Source: Oscillospiraceae bacterium
GTDB taxonomy: Bacteria > Bacillota > Clostridia > Oscillospirales > Oscillospiraceae
Length of the DNA stretch: 64,000 bases
NCBI GenBank assembly: GCA_902779945.1
Contig: CACZDN010000011.1
Coordinates: 1-64,000, forward strand
Direction of reading: 5' to 3'
The position numbers and the translations under genes were made by a program. The notes under the pieces were generated by a model, which did no database searches, was not told where the DNA came from, and saw only the letters and a list, made by a program, of their open reading frames with translations. Positions 1 through 8,307 of the stretch are shown here, one piece after another. How positions within the stretch are numbered: the stretch's first letter is position 1; the number at the start of each line of letters is the position of its first letter.

Positions 1-150
1 TCCCCCTCCGGGGGAGCGGTCATGGCCGATCTCACGCAAGGCCATGACTGAGAGGGCGTCCCGTCCCGCACACTGTCCGCGGACCCTCTCCGTCATCCGG
101 CTTGCGGGGGACGCCGGATGCCGCCTCTCTCAAAGGGAGAGGCAGGAAAA
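1..150 (+). repeat. palindromic interspersed repeat, copy 1 (family R3)
   Basis: Non-coding, structured DNA. A G/C-rich stem opens the window, followed by an inverted repeat around GGCCATGAC, then ACTGAGAGGGCGTC, a CCCTCTCC block and a final CTCTC/GAGAG stem. The same blocks recur in the same order on the opposite strand at 29721-29848. The two copies keep the arms but differ in loops, as expected for a mobile or selfish palindromic element. No gene is seen between it and the dehydratase subunit that ends at 290. Confidence 0.7.
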
Positions 151-289
151 AGGGGCGTCATCTTCGCTGCAAAACCAAAGCCCGGCGAAGCGGGTTTGAC
201 TTTGAGAGGAAGAAGGAGCCTGCGGATATGGAGCTTTCGCGGCGCTTACGGGAACCGCGGAAGCGGAATGGGAGCAGGCTTCTTCCGAC

Positions 290-2086
290 TCACATGCAGA
301 CCTCGTCCTCAAACTCGACGAGCGAGGGATCGACAGGCTCGGCGTGCATGACCGTGCGCATGTACTCGTTGACCTTGTCGCGCATGGTGCGGCGCGAGAC
401 GGTGCGCGGGTCCATCAGGTCGTGCTCGATCCAGATGAGATCGTAGCCGCGGGCCCTGCCCTGTTCGTCCAGGATGCCCTGGACCGTCGCCATGTTCTTG
501 CAGGCCACGTTCTGGTACATGATGACGAGCTTTGCGTTCCAGGCCTCGCACTGGGCCCAGCACTCGTCCACGACGTTCTGGTAGCCGCCGTTGGTGTGGC
601 GGCGCATGACCATGCGCTCGTACAGGCGGGCCAGGTCGCGCAGTGCCTCTTCCTTGTCTTCGGTCTCGAGGTGCTTGGTGAAGTTGAGAGATTCCATCTC
701 GACCAGCACGTCGATGCCCCAGCAGTTGGCCAGCCAGTTGGAGAAGTTGGCATAGTAGTGGGCCGGGCAGGACCAGACCAGCGCGCGGAACTTCATCTTG
801 CGCTCGGGCCACGCGGTCTCGCCGTTCTCATAGGCCTGCATGAGCATCCTGTCGACCTTGAGCATGGAGGGGAGAACGCGCGGGTCGATGCCGCCGTCCA
901 TCTCGTAGTTCCACTTGCGGAACAGCTCGTAGCTCGGTCCGAGAAGCTGCGGACGGGAGGACTTGTTGATCTCCCACTTGTTGAGCTCGAGATCGGTCTC
1001 CTGGTTGAAGCGCTTCATGCAGGTGAAGTAGGCGTCCCAGGACCACTTGGCGCCGGTTTTCTCCTCGATCCATTTGATGCAGGCCTTGATGTCCTCTGCG
1101 CCCATCTGCACGGTCTCCTCATCCAGGTAGCGGACGGGGAAGCAGAGGTGGAAGACGGGGATGTTCGGGAAGCGGCGGGAGAAGTAGGACGAGGCCATGG
1201 TGGAGCCGTCGCAGGGCATGGAGCTGGAGATGAAGCCGGAGCCCATGTCGGGCAGCGCGTCGATGACCAGCGCGCCGCACTCGGACGAGGGGACGGGGCA
1301 GGTATCGGCGGGCAGACCGTAGGACTCGACCGCGTCGATGTACGGGATGCAGACGAGCTGGTCGATCTCAGACACGAGGAACATGGGCAGCAGCTGGTGC
1401 GGGATGCCGCACAGGTCGGGGAAGCCGGCCATGATCTGGCCCATGGTCATCTCGTCGAAGGTGACCATCATGCGGTTGAGCTCGTCGCTGTTGCCGTTCT
1501 TGCGATCGGCCTTGGAGAGGAGAACCAGGTTTTCCGCCACATAGCGGAAGATCTGGAAGGTCAGCTCATGGCTCATGCGGAGGTTGGAGCCGCGCAGACC
1601 CAGGATGTTCTTGTCCATGAAGCCGTGGCAGCAGAAGTAGGAGATCATCCAGCGGTACCACAGCGCGCTGTTCATGGCGGGGATCAGATCGCGGGAGAAG
1701 GTCATGAGCAGCATGCCCCACAGGCGCGCCCACTCCCAGAAGTCATACGCGGTGTCCCTGACGCCGCGCCACTCGCGGCGGACGGTAGCCATCGCGCCCT
1801 TGCGGTAGAGGCGGCCGAGGCTGCGCTCGCCGTTGATGACGCGATCCCATTTCTCCGCGTTGTCAAGGGCCATGAAGTCGGCATACTCGCCCTTGGCGCG
1901 CTCCCAGTCGGCCTTGCAGTCGTTGAGACGGTCCCTGGCAAACTGCTGCCAGTCCGTGGCCTTCAGAAGATCCCAGGCGATGGCGCCGACTTCAGCCAGG
2001 TTCTCGCCCTGCTTCTTCCAGTTGATATTGTCCTTGGCCTTCCAGAACCTGGGGTTCGGGTAGACCGGTTTTTCCTTCTTAGCCAT
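290..2086 (-). CDS. 2-hydroxyacyl-CoA dehydratase / benzoyl-CoA reductase family subunit (HgdB/BcrB-like), large
   Basis: About 598 residues. The body (roughly residues 150-590) has the look of the D-component of 2-hydroxyacyl-CoA dehydratases and class I benzoyl-CoA reductases, with many conserved-looking cysteines (for example in PDLCGIP, SSMPCDGS, VWSCPAHYY and QNVACKNM) that could ligate an Fe-S cluster. Known members remove water from 2-hydroxyacyl-CoA or reduce aromatic or other acyl-CoAs by ATP-driven single-electron chemistry. The start is placed at MAKKEKP (2086), because a GGAGG lies 9 bases upstream and this ATG overlaps the stop of the upstream gene; a start 12 codons earlier is possible. 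It is the last gene of a three-gene leftward operon. At about 600 residues it is longer than typical subunits (near 400), with a tryptophan-rich N-terminal extension. The substrate cannot be named from sequence. Confidence 0.82.
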   Translation of the reverse strand: MAKKEKPVYPNPRFWKAKDNINWKKQGENLAEVGAIAWDLLKATDWQQFARDRLNDCKADWERAKGEYADFMALDNAEKWDRVINGERSLGRLYRKGAMATVRREWRGVRDTAYDFWEWARLWGMLLMTFSRDLIPAMNSALWYRWMISYFCCHGFMDKNILGLRGSNLRMSHELTFQIFRYVAENLVLLSKADRKNGNSDELNRMMVTFDEMTMGQIMAGFPDLCGIPHQLLPMFLVSEIDQLVCIPYIDAVESYGLPADTCPVPSSECGALVIDALPDMGSGFISSSMPCDGSTMASSYFSRRFPNIPVFHLCFPVRYLDEETVQMGAEDIKACIKWIEEKTGAKWSWDAYFTCMKRFNQETDLELNKWEINKSSRPQLLGPSYELFRKWNYEMDGGIDPRVLPSMLKVDRMLMQAYENGETAWPERKMKFRALVWSCPAHYYANFSNWLANCWGIDVLVEMESLNFTKHLETEDKEEALRDLARLYERMVMRRHTNGGYQNVVDECWAQCEAWNAKLVIMYQNVACKNMATVQGILDEQGRARGYDLIWIEHDLMDPRTVSRRTMRDKVNEYMRTVMHAEPVDPSLVEFEDEVCM

Positions 2087-3278
2087 TCTTCTGTGCCTCC
2101 TTGTGGATACGTTTGATTTCAAGCGATTCTACGAAGGCCTGCACACGGGTGCGGAGCTGGCCGGAGTTGCCGTTGTTGTACAGCCTGTCGATGGACAGGA
2201 CGGGCCAGCCATATTCGTCGTGCATGATGTGGGAGACGAGCGCGCGCTCGAAGCCCCAGTAGTCGCAGTACTTCATCTGCTCGTAGATGATGCCCTCGGC
2301 GTTATACTCCTTGGCGAGACGGTCCGCGGTCTCGCGGCGCTGGAGGACCTTCTCGTCGGCGATGTAGCGGGCGCACTCGGAGTTCTGCATGACGTGCAGG
2401 CAAATCTGGGGCAGGGCGGGCTCGTCGTCCCTGAGCTCGATGATCTCGCGCCCCGGGGTGGAGCCGAAGCAGAAGCGGTCGGACACGACCAGCGCGCCGC
2501 AGCCCTCGATGAGCTTGGTGAGGTCCGGATCGTCGATCTCGGAGCCGACGATGGCGACCCTGGCGCGGAAGGGATTGACGGCGTCGGGCTCGCGGGTCTT
2601 GAGCTCCTCCAGCGTCTCGCGCAGATAGGGGAGGATGAGGCGCTTGGGGCAGGTGTAGGAGACGAGATTGAGCACATGGTACTCGTGACCGGTGATGACG
2701 GGATTGTCGGCCTTGCGCATCTGGCCGATCTCGGTGAGGATGGCGCAGACCTCGTTATGCTCTTTGACGGCCTTGCGGATGGCCTCGTCGGAGGTGTCCA
2801 CGCCGTACTTCTCGGTCAGCACGTCGAGGACGCGGTAGCGCATCTGCTTGACGTAGGAGTCGAGCGTGTAGTCCGTGACCTTGAAGGGGATGTCGCAGTG
2901 GGTGACGAAGAAGTTGGGCTTGTCGTTGACTTTGAGGATCTCGAAGTGCTCCATGGCGCGGTTCATCATCGAGCAGGCGTCCACGCCGATCACGGCGTCG
3001 AGAAACTGGTAGCCGCCCTCAATGCCGCGCTCCACGAGCGCCCTCGCGTATTCGCAGGTGTAGTTGGACATGTAGTAGGTGGCGATGTCGATGGAGCCGG
3101 TGTTGGGTGCGCGCAGGCGGACCGAGAAACAGTTGCCGACATTGAGCAGGGCCTCGGGGACGTGGTAGCAGGTATAGCCAAGGGCCAGGTCGCCCTCGCT
3201 CTGAGCCTGCCGGACCAGCTCGTTGTCCGCGTTCTCAAGCAGGTTTTCAAAGAAAATCAGATGCTTAAGATCTTTCAA
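2079..3278 (-). CDS. 2-hydroxyacyl-CoA dehydratase / benzoyl-CoA reductase family subunit (HgdB-like), small
   Basis: 399 residues, the usual length for an HgdB/BcrC-type subunit. Candidate cluster ligands are C37 (GYTCYHVPEAL), C102 (GVDACSMMNR) and C338 (QMKYCDYWGFE), matching the three-cysteine pattern of this family; C75 is a further candidate. It should pair with the 598-residue partner, whose start overlaps its end by 8 bases, to form a heterodimer carrying one [4Fe-4S] cluster per subunit. The upstream neighbour is a CooC-type ATPase 14 bases away. No BadF/HgdC-type activator ATPase, the usual electron-injecting partner of this family, is present in the window. Family assignment is firm; the reaction is not known. 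Confidence 0.85.
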   Translation of the reverse strand: MKDLKHLIFFENLLENADNELVRQAQSEGDLALGYTCYHVPEALLNVGNCFSVRLRAPNTGSIDIATYYMSNYTCEYARALVERGIEGGYQFLDAVIGVDACSMMNRAMEHFEILKVNDKPNFFVTHCDIPFKVTDYTLDSYVKQMRYRVLDVLTEKYGVDTSDEAIRKAVKEHNEVCAILTEIGQMRKADNPVITGHEYHVLNLVSYTCPKRLILPYLRETLEELKTREPDAVNPFRARVAIVGSEIDDPDLTKLIEGCGALVVSDRFCFGSTPGREIIELRDDEPALPQICLHVMQNSECARYIADEKVLQRRETADRLAKEYNAEGIIYEQMKYCDYWGFERALVSHIMHDEYGWPVLSIDRLYNNGNSGQLRTRVQAFVESLEIKRIHKEAQKNG

Positions 3279-3292
3279 ATGTTACACCTCTT

Positions 3293-4057
3293 TTACAGAA
3301 TTTCTATATTGTGGAGTGCTTCCCTCACTCCGTTGAGCATGGAGGAATCCGCGGGCAGGGCCATCATGCTTCTGCCCATGATGTCATTGGCGGCAAAGGC
3401 GCTGTCGGCGGGGATGTAGGAGAGGACGGGGACTCCGGGCGAACTGAACTCGCCCACAAGCTCGGGATTCGTGACGCGGTTGACGATGACGCCGATGCGG
3501 TCGTAGTCGATCAGCTCGTCCGCGACCTGCTTGATGGTTGCGATGACCTGCGCGCCCTTCTTGCTCTGGTCGGTCACAAGGATCAGGTGCGTGACCTTCT
3601 CCATGACGCGGCGCTGGATCTGCTCAATCCCGGCCTCCCCGTCGATGACGACGTAGTCGAAGCTGTTGGCGAGGATGCTGATGACCTCCTTTAAATAGGA
3701 GTTGACCTTGCAGTAGCAGCCGGAGCTCTCGGGTCTGCCGATGGCGAGAAAGGCGAAGCCCGGCATCTCGACCAGCGCGTCGAAGATGCGGAAGCGCGCC
3801 TCGCTCAAAAGCTCGAGCGCGGCTTTGGTCTCGCCGTTTTCCACGCTGTCGACGATGCTCATGCGGATGTCGTCCAGCGTGAGCTTCACGTCCACGCCGA
3901 GGGCGACGGAGAGCCCGACGGCGGGGTCCGCGTCGATGGCGAGGATCTTCCTGTCAGGGCATTGCTCGACCAGAAGCCGGACGATCGAGGCACAGATGGA
4001 GGTCTTCCCGACGCCGCCCTTACCGGCGACCGTAATGATCCTGGCTTTCTGTTCCAT
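3293..4057 (-). CDS. CooC/MinD-family ATPase (nickel or Fe-S enzyme maturation type)
   Basis: 254 residues of the SIMIBI class. Residues 12-19 (GKGGVGKT) form the deviant Walker A with its signature lysine, and FDYVVIDGEAG is the Walker B/switch region. A C-x-C pair at C114/C116 (SSGCYCKVN) sits where CooC carries its dimer-interface metal-binding cysteines. CooC proteins couple ATP hydrolysis to metal insertion into carbon monoxide dehydrogenase. Here there is no CODH nearby, and the gene instead leads an operon with two HgdB-family subunits. The inference is that it matures or activates that enzyme. An alternative is a generic MinD/ParA-like protein, but the C-x-C pair argues against that. 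Confidence 0.8.
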   Translation of the reverse strand: MEQKARIITVAGKGGVGKTSICASIVRLLVEQCPDRKILAIDADPAVGLSVALGVDVKLTLDDIRMSIVDSVENGETKAALELLSEARFRIFDALVEMPGFAFLAIGRPESSGCYCKVNSYLKEVISILANSFDYVVIDGEAGIEQIQRRVMEKVTHLILVTDQSKKGAQVIATIKQVADELIDYDRIGVIVNRVTNPELVGEFSSPGVPVLSYIPADSAFAANDIMGRSMMALPADSSMLNGVREALHNIEIL

Positions 4058-4113
4058 GTGCAGTCCCCCTGTCTGAAAAAAGTGTATACCATGGGTATGA
4101 TACTATCGTGATT

Positions 4114-4142
4114 ATTCTAACACACGCCCGGGGATTATGCAA
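4114..4142 (-). promoter_or_regulatory. sigma-A promoter of the CooC-HgdB operon
   Basis: On the minus strand, -35 TTGCAT (4137-4142), a 17-base spacer and -10 TAGAAT (4114-4119). Between it and the CooC start lies an imperfect palindrome (GTATACC at 4084-4090, GGTATGATAC at 4094-4103) in the transcribed leader, a possible operator. Confidence 0.7.
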
Positions 4143-4248
4143 GATAAACACTTTAAAAATGAATGCCACCTGCTTTTTTGGACAATTCGTTGTGTGTTTT
4201 TGCCAAAATCGTTTAGACAAATCAAAAGGAAACGTAAAGAAGAGGCCG

Positions 4249-4322
4249 CAAAAAAACGCCAGGCCGCAGCGCAAACCCGCAGGGGAGGCTCACTCCCTGC
4301 GGTCAAGCGCTGCGGTCTGGCG
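4249..4322 (-). terminator. intrinsic terminator of the purine-nucleoside ABC operon
   Basis: A long nested stem-loop (outer arms 4257-4272 and about 4307-4322, inner G/C stem around an AGTGAGCC loop) is followed on the minus strand by seven T (4251-4257 region). It lies about 95 bases past the last permease stop. The rest of the 358-base gap 4058-4415 holds only the CooC operon promoter. Confidence 0.85.
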
Positions 4323-4415
4323 AATATCCGGACTGTTATTTTGACAGTCCTGTTTTATGCTGTTTCGGGCACGGGCCCTGCGGTGAAATACCGGTGTTCC
4401 GGCGGGCAGAGACGC

Positions 4416-5408
4416 CTATCTCTCCTCGCGGAAGTAGGGCAGGCCAAGGGAGGCGGGGGGCTGGTTCTCTCTCTTGTTGCGCATGGAGGAGAGGACCAGG
4501 ACAATGATGGTGACCACGTAGGGGGCCATCTTGTACAGCTCCTTGACCGCCAGATTCATACCGGAGGGGATGTACATGTGCAGGATGTACAGGCCGCCGA
4601 AGAGGAAGGAGGCCAGCACGCCCACGTTCGGCCGCCAGACCGTGAAGATGACCAGTGCGATGGCGAGCCAGCCGCGGTCGCCGAAGGCGTCGTTGGTCCA
4701 GACTCCGCAGGCGTAGTCCATCACGTAATACAGTCCGCCAAGGCCCGCGATCATCGCGCCGATGCAGGTGGACATGTACTTGTAGCGGGACACGTTGATG
4801 CCGGCGGCGTCGGCGGTGGTGGGACTTTCACCCACGGCGCGCAAGTGCAGGCCGACGCGGGTGCGGTTGAGGACCCGGGCTGCCAGCAGCGCGATCGCCA
4901 CGGCAACATAGGTGAGGAAGCCGTAGTTCAGAAAGAGCTTCCCGAAAGCCCCAGCGCTGGAGGCAAAGGGGAGGGTGCGGCGGAAGATGTTGGAGGTGTT
5001 GGTCAGGATGATGGAGGGCAGGCTGCTGCCGGAGAGCTTGATGAGCGAGCCGCCGAAGAAGTTGCCGAAGCCCACGCCGAAGGTGGTTAGGGCAAGGCCG
5101 GTGACGTTCTGATTGGCCCGCAGGGTGACCGTGAGAAAGCAGTAGAGCAGACCCATCAGCAGGCTCCCCAGCAGGCAGCAGACCATGGGGATGAGGAGCG
5201 TGAGGACAGCGTTCATCTCCGCGGCGGTCCTGCCGGCCTCGTAATAGAACGCGCCGATAACGCCGCTGATGCCGCCGACGTACATGATGCCCGGGATGCC
5301 GAGGTTGAGGTTGCCGGACTTTTCGGTCAGGGTCTCGCCGGTGCTGCCCAGCAGGAGGGGGATGCCCTGCACGACGGCTCTGGGGATGAAGGAGACAAAA
5401 TCAAACAC
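4416..5408 (-). CDS. nucleoside ABC transporter permease (NupQ/YufQ type)
   Basis: 330 residues, very hydrophobic with about eight predicted membrane segments, and the GESPTTADAAGINVSRYK stretch (conserved EAA-like coupling loop) typical of the branched-chain/BMP-associated permease family. It starts with GTG at 5408 behind AAAGGAGGG. It forms the membrane channel with the preceding permease (stop 3 bases upstream). It is the last gene of the riboswitch-controlled operon. By family and context the substrate should be a purine nucleoside such as guanosine, imported at the plasma membrane. Confidence 0.88.
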   Translation of the reverse strand: MFDFVSFIPRAVVQGIPLLLGSTGETLTEKSGNLNLGIPGIMYVGGISGVIGAFYYEAGRTAAEMNAVLTLLIPMVCCLLGSLLMGLLYCFLTVTLRANQNVTGLALTTFGVGFGNFFGGSLIKLSGSSLPSIILTNTSNIFRRTLPFASSAGAFGKLFLNYGFLTYVAVAIALLAARVLNRTRVGLHLRAVGESPTTADAAGINVSRYKYMSTCIGAMIAGLGGLYYVMDYACGVWTNDAFGDRGWLAIALVIFTVWRPNVGVLASFLFGGLYILHMYIPSGMNLAVKELYKMAPYVVTIIVLVLSSMRNKRENQPPASLGLPYFREER

Positions 5409-5411
5409 GGC

Positions 5412-6512
5412 TCAGCCCTCCTTTCCCGCGCCGCGGGTGAGCTTGATCTCGTAATTGATGAAAAACTCGCTGCCGATGATGCAGAAGAGGATGATGCCGG
5501 TGAGGATGTCGCCGAAGCTGCGGTTGAGACCGAACTTGGTGGCGATCTCTCCCGCGCCGCGGCCCAGGAAGACCAGCAGGAAGCTGGTGAAGATCATGCC
5601 GATGGGGTTGAACTTGGCAAGCCAGGAGACCATGACCGCCGTGAAGCCGCGCCCGTCCACAATGCTGGCGGTCAGCGTGTGGTTCGTGCTGCCCACGAGC
5701 AGCAGGCCCGCGAGGCCGCAGATCGCGCCGGAGAGGAGCATGGTGCGGAGGATGACCCTCTCGACCTTGATGCCAACATAGCGCGCGGTGCGCTCCGATT
5801 CGCCGACGACGGCGATCTCATAGCCCTGCTTGGAGTAGTTGAGATAGATGTAGATCAGCACGCAGAGCACCGCCACGACGAGGATGTTGAGCAGGTACTT
5901 CTGGCTCGGAAACTGGGGAATCCAGCCGATCTCCGTCTTCTGGTTGATGATGCCGATGGTGCCGGAGCCCTTGGGACTCTCCCACACGACGCAGAAGTAG
6001 GCGACAAGCTGGGCCGCGACATAGTTCATCATGAGGGTGAAAAGCGTCTCGTTGGTGTTGTATCTGGCCTTGAAGAAGGCGGGAATGCCGGCCCAGACAG
6101 CGCCGGCCAGCAGGCTCGACACGACCATGCAGAGAATGATTGCCCAGTTCGGCAGCCTGCCCGCCAGGGTGATCATACAGGCCGCGCAGGCGAGAGCGCC
6201 GATCAGGGCCTGTCCCTCGGCGCCGAGATTCCAGCAGCGCATACGGAAGGCCGGCGTCACCGCCAGCGACACGCACAGCAGCATCGCGATATTCTGCAGC
6301 AGGACCCAGATTTTTCTGGTCGTGCCGAAGGAGCCCTTCCAGATGGCCCCGTAGACGGCGAAGGGGTTCTCGCCGGTGACAAGGCTCGTGACCGCGCCGC
6401 AGAGCACCAGCGCCAGCAGCAGCGCCGCGCCCCGGATGGCCCAGGTCTTGTACCAGGGCAGGGCCGCGCGCTTGGCCACGTGGAAGAGGGGCGTTTTGGT
6501 TTTCTTATTCAT
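5412..6512 (-). CDS. nucleoside ABC transporter permease (NupP/YufP type)
   Basis: 366 residues, multi-spanning, with the coupling motif GESERTARYVGIKVERV around residues 235-250 that contacts the ATPase. It is the longer of the two permeases, as in Bacillus NupNOPQ. Its ATG (6512) lies inside the end of the ATPase gene (8-base overlap) behind GGAGGG, so translation of the two is coupled. Function is the same as its partner: one half of the transmembrane channel for nucleoside import. Confidence 0.88.
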   Translation of the reverse strand: MNKKTKTPLFHVAKRAALPWYKTWAIRGAALLLALVLCGAVTSLVTGENPFAVYGAIWKGSFGTTRKIWVLLQNIAMLLCVSLAVTPAFRMRCWNLGAEGQALIGALACAACMITLAGRLPNWAIILCMVVSSLLAGAVWAGIPAFFKARYNTNETLFTLMMNYVAAQLVAYFCVVWESPKGSGTIGIINQKTEIGWIPQFPSQKYLLNILVVAVLCVLIYIYLNYSKQGYEIAVVGESERTARYVGIKVERVILRTMLLSGAICGLAGLLLVGSTNHTLTASIVDGRGFTAVMVSWLAKFNPIGMIFTSFLLVFLGRGAGEIATKFGLNRSFGDILTGIILFCIIGSEFFINYEIKLTRGAGKEG

Positions 6513-8034
6513 CGGCGTTCCCTCCGAGCTTTGTCATCATCATACCCACGTCGCGTTTCTTTGCGCCGGGGCCCGGGACGATGCCCGAGACCTTCCCGCC
6601 GCAGAGCACCAGGATGCGGTCGCACAGCTCCAGCAGCACGTCCAGATCCTCGCCCACGTACAGCACGGCCACGCCGCGCATCTTCTGGGAGTTGATGGTG
6701 TCGTAGATGAGGTAAGAGGAGTTGATGTCCAGGCCGCGCACGGCGTAGGCGGTCAGCAGCACCGAGGGGGCGTTTGCGATCTCGCGCCCGACCAGCACCT
6801 TCTGCACGTTGCCGCCGGAGAGGCGGCGCACCGGCGTCTCCACGCTGGGGGTGGAGATCTCCAGAAAGTCCACCATCTGATGGGCCAGCTTGTACGGGTC
6901 CCTGCGGTTGGTGAAAAAGCTGCGGCCGGAGCGGTAGGAGCGGAGCATCATGTTGTTGCCGATGTCCATGTTGCCGACAAGGCCCATGCCGAGGCGGTCC
7001 TCCGGCACGAAGGACAGGGCCACGCCCAGCTCCTTGATGGCGAGCGGATCCTTGCCGATGAGCTGTTCGCGGCGGCCGTCGTCCCCGATGTACTCGATGG
7101 AGCCGGACTCCACCGGCTGCAGGCCGGCGATGGCCTCCAGCAGCTCCTTCTGCCCGCTGCCGGAGATGCCCGCGATGCCGAGGATCTCGCCCGACATGGC
7201 GGTGAAGCTCACATTGTCGAGCTTGACGGCGCCCTCGATGTCGCGCACGGTGAGGTTTTTGACCTCAATGCGGGGCCTGGGGTTCACCGGCTCAGGCCGA
7301 TTGATGTTCAGCACCACGGGATGGCCGACCATCATGTTGGTCATCTCCTGAGCGTTGGTGTTCTTTGTGGGCATGTCGCCGATGAACTGGCCGTTTCGCA
7401 GGATGGCTACGCGGTCGGACAGGGTCTCCACCTCGTGCATCTTGTGGGTGATGATGACGATGGCCTTGCCGTCGTCGCGCATGTTGCGCAGCACGGCGAA
7501 GAGCTTGTCCGTCTCCTGCGGGGTGAGCACCGCCGTCGGCTCGTCGAGGATGAGGATGTCCGCCCCGCGGTAGAGGACCTTCACGATCTCCACCGTCTGC
7601 TTCTGGGACACCGACATGTCGTAGATCTTCTGGTTGGGGTCCACCTCGAAGCCGTAGGCGTCGCAGATTTCGCGGATCTTCCTCGCGGCGGTTTTGAGAT
7701 CGAGCCTGCCCTCGAGCCCGAGGACGATGTTCTCTGTCGCGCTCAGTACGTCCACGAGCTTGAAGTGCTGGTGGATCATGCCGATGCCCAGGTCGAAGGC
7801 GTCCCTGGGCGAGCGGATCACGACGGGCTTCCCGTCGATCGCGATCTCGCCCTCGTCCGGGAAGTAGATGCCCGAGAGCATGTTCATCAGCGTGGTCTTG
7901 CCGCTGCCGTTCTCGCCCAGCAAGGCCAGGATCTCGCCCCGGTAGATGTTGAGCCAGACCCTGTCGTTGGCCAGCACCGTCCCGAAGCGCTTGGTGATGT
8001 TCCGCATGGTAACTGCGGCGACTTTGTTGTCCAT
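6505..8034 (-). CDS. nucleoside ABC transporter ATP-binding protein, two fused nucleotide-binding domains (NupO/YufO type)
   Basis: About 509 residues. The first domain has a canonical Walker A (GENGSGKTT), signature (MSVSQKQTVEIVK) and Walker B (DILILDEPTAVLTP). The second has the degenerate P-loop GISGSGQKE and signature LSGGNVQK, as in sugar/nucleoside double ATPases, where only the first site is fully catalytic. The second Walker B region reads SVLLTAYAVRGLD, lacking the usual acidic pair. The start is set at MDNKVAA (8034), 6 bases after AAAGGAG; upstream in-frame ATGs have no ribosome site. It energises the two permeases encoded downstream. Confidence 0.9.
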   Translation of the reverse strand: MDNKVAAVTMRNITKRFGTVLANDRVWLNIYRGEILALLGENGSGKTTLMNMLSGIYFPDEGEIAIDGKPVVIRSPRDAFDLGIGMIHQHFKLVDVLSATENIVLGLEGRLDLKTAARKIREICDAYGFEVDPNQKIYDMSVSQKQTVEIVKVLYRGADILILDEPTAVLTPQETDKLFAVLRNMRDDGKAIVIITHKMHEVETLSDRVAILRNGQFIGDMPTKNTNAQEMTNMMVGHPVVLNINRPEPVNPRPRIEVKNLTVRDIEGAVKLDNVSFTAMSGEILGIAGISGSGQKELLEAIAGLQPVESGSIEYIGDDGRREQLIGKDPLAIKELGVALSFVPEDRLGMGLVGNMDIGNNMMLRSYRSGRSFFTNRRDPYKLAHQMVDFLEISTPSVETPVRRLSGGNVQKVLVGREIANAPSVLLTAYAVRGLDINSSYLIYDTINSQKMRGVAVLYVGEDLDVLLELCDRILVLCGGKVSGIVPGPGAKKRDVGMMMTKLGGNADE

Positions 8035-8220
8035 GGCGTACTCCTTTGAGATGTCTGGAGTTTTCATTTGAAGTTTGCATTGTGGCGTTATTGTGCTGCT
8101 TTGCGGCATTTCAAATCATCCCCGAAGGGGATACGGTAACGCCGGACTCCAAACGAAAAAAGAGCACTCTGCCCGGGGCCGTACTGCGGTCACTGCGGTC
8201 ACAGTGCTGCTGCATGCCGC

Positions 8221-8297
8221 GAAGGAAAGCGCGCAGCGGAATGCGCGTTTTCCTTTGCGGCACAGACGCCCCCGCTCCGTGGGAGAAGCGGGGGCGT
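8221..8297 (-). terminator. tandem hairpins between binding-protein and ATPase genes
   Basis: Two adjacent stems (8266-8297 with 11-bp G/C arms, and 8221-8256) directly follow the binding-protein stop, without a strong T tract. In ABC operons such hairpins commonly stabilise the binding-protein mRNA or cause partial termination, so the binding protein is made in excess. That role is inferred here. Confidence 0.6.
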
Positions 8298-8307
8298 TAT
8301 GGATGTC

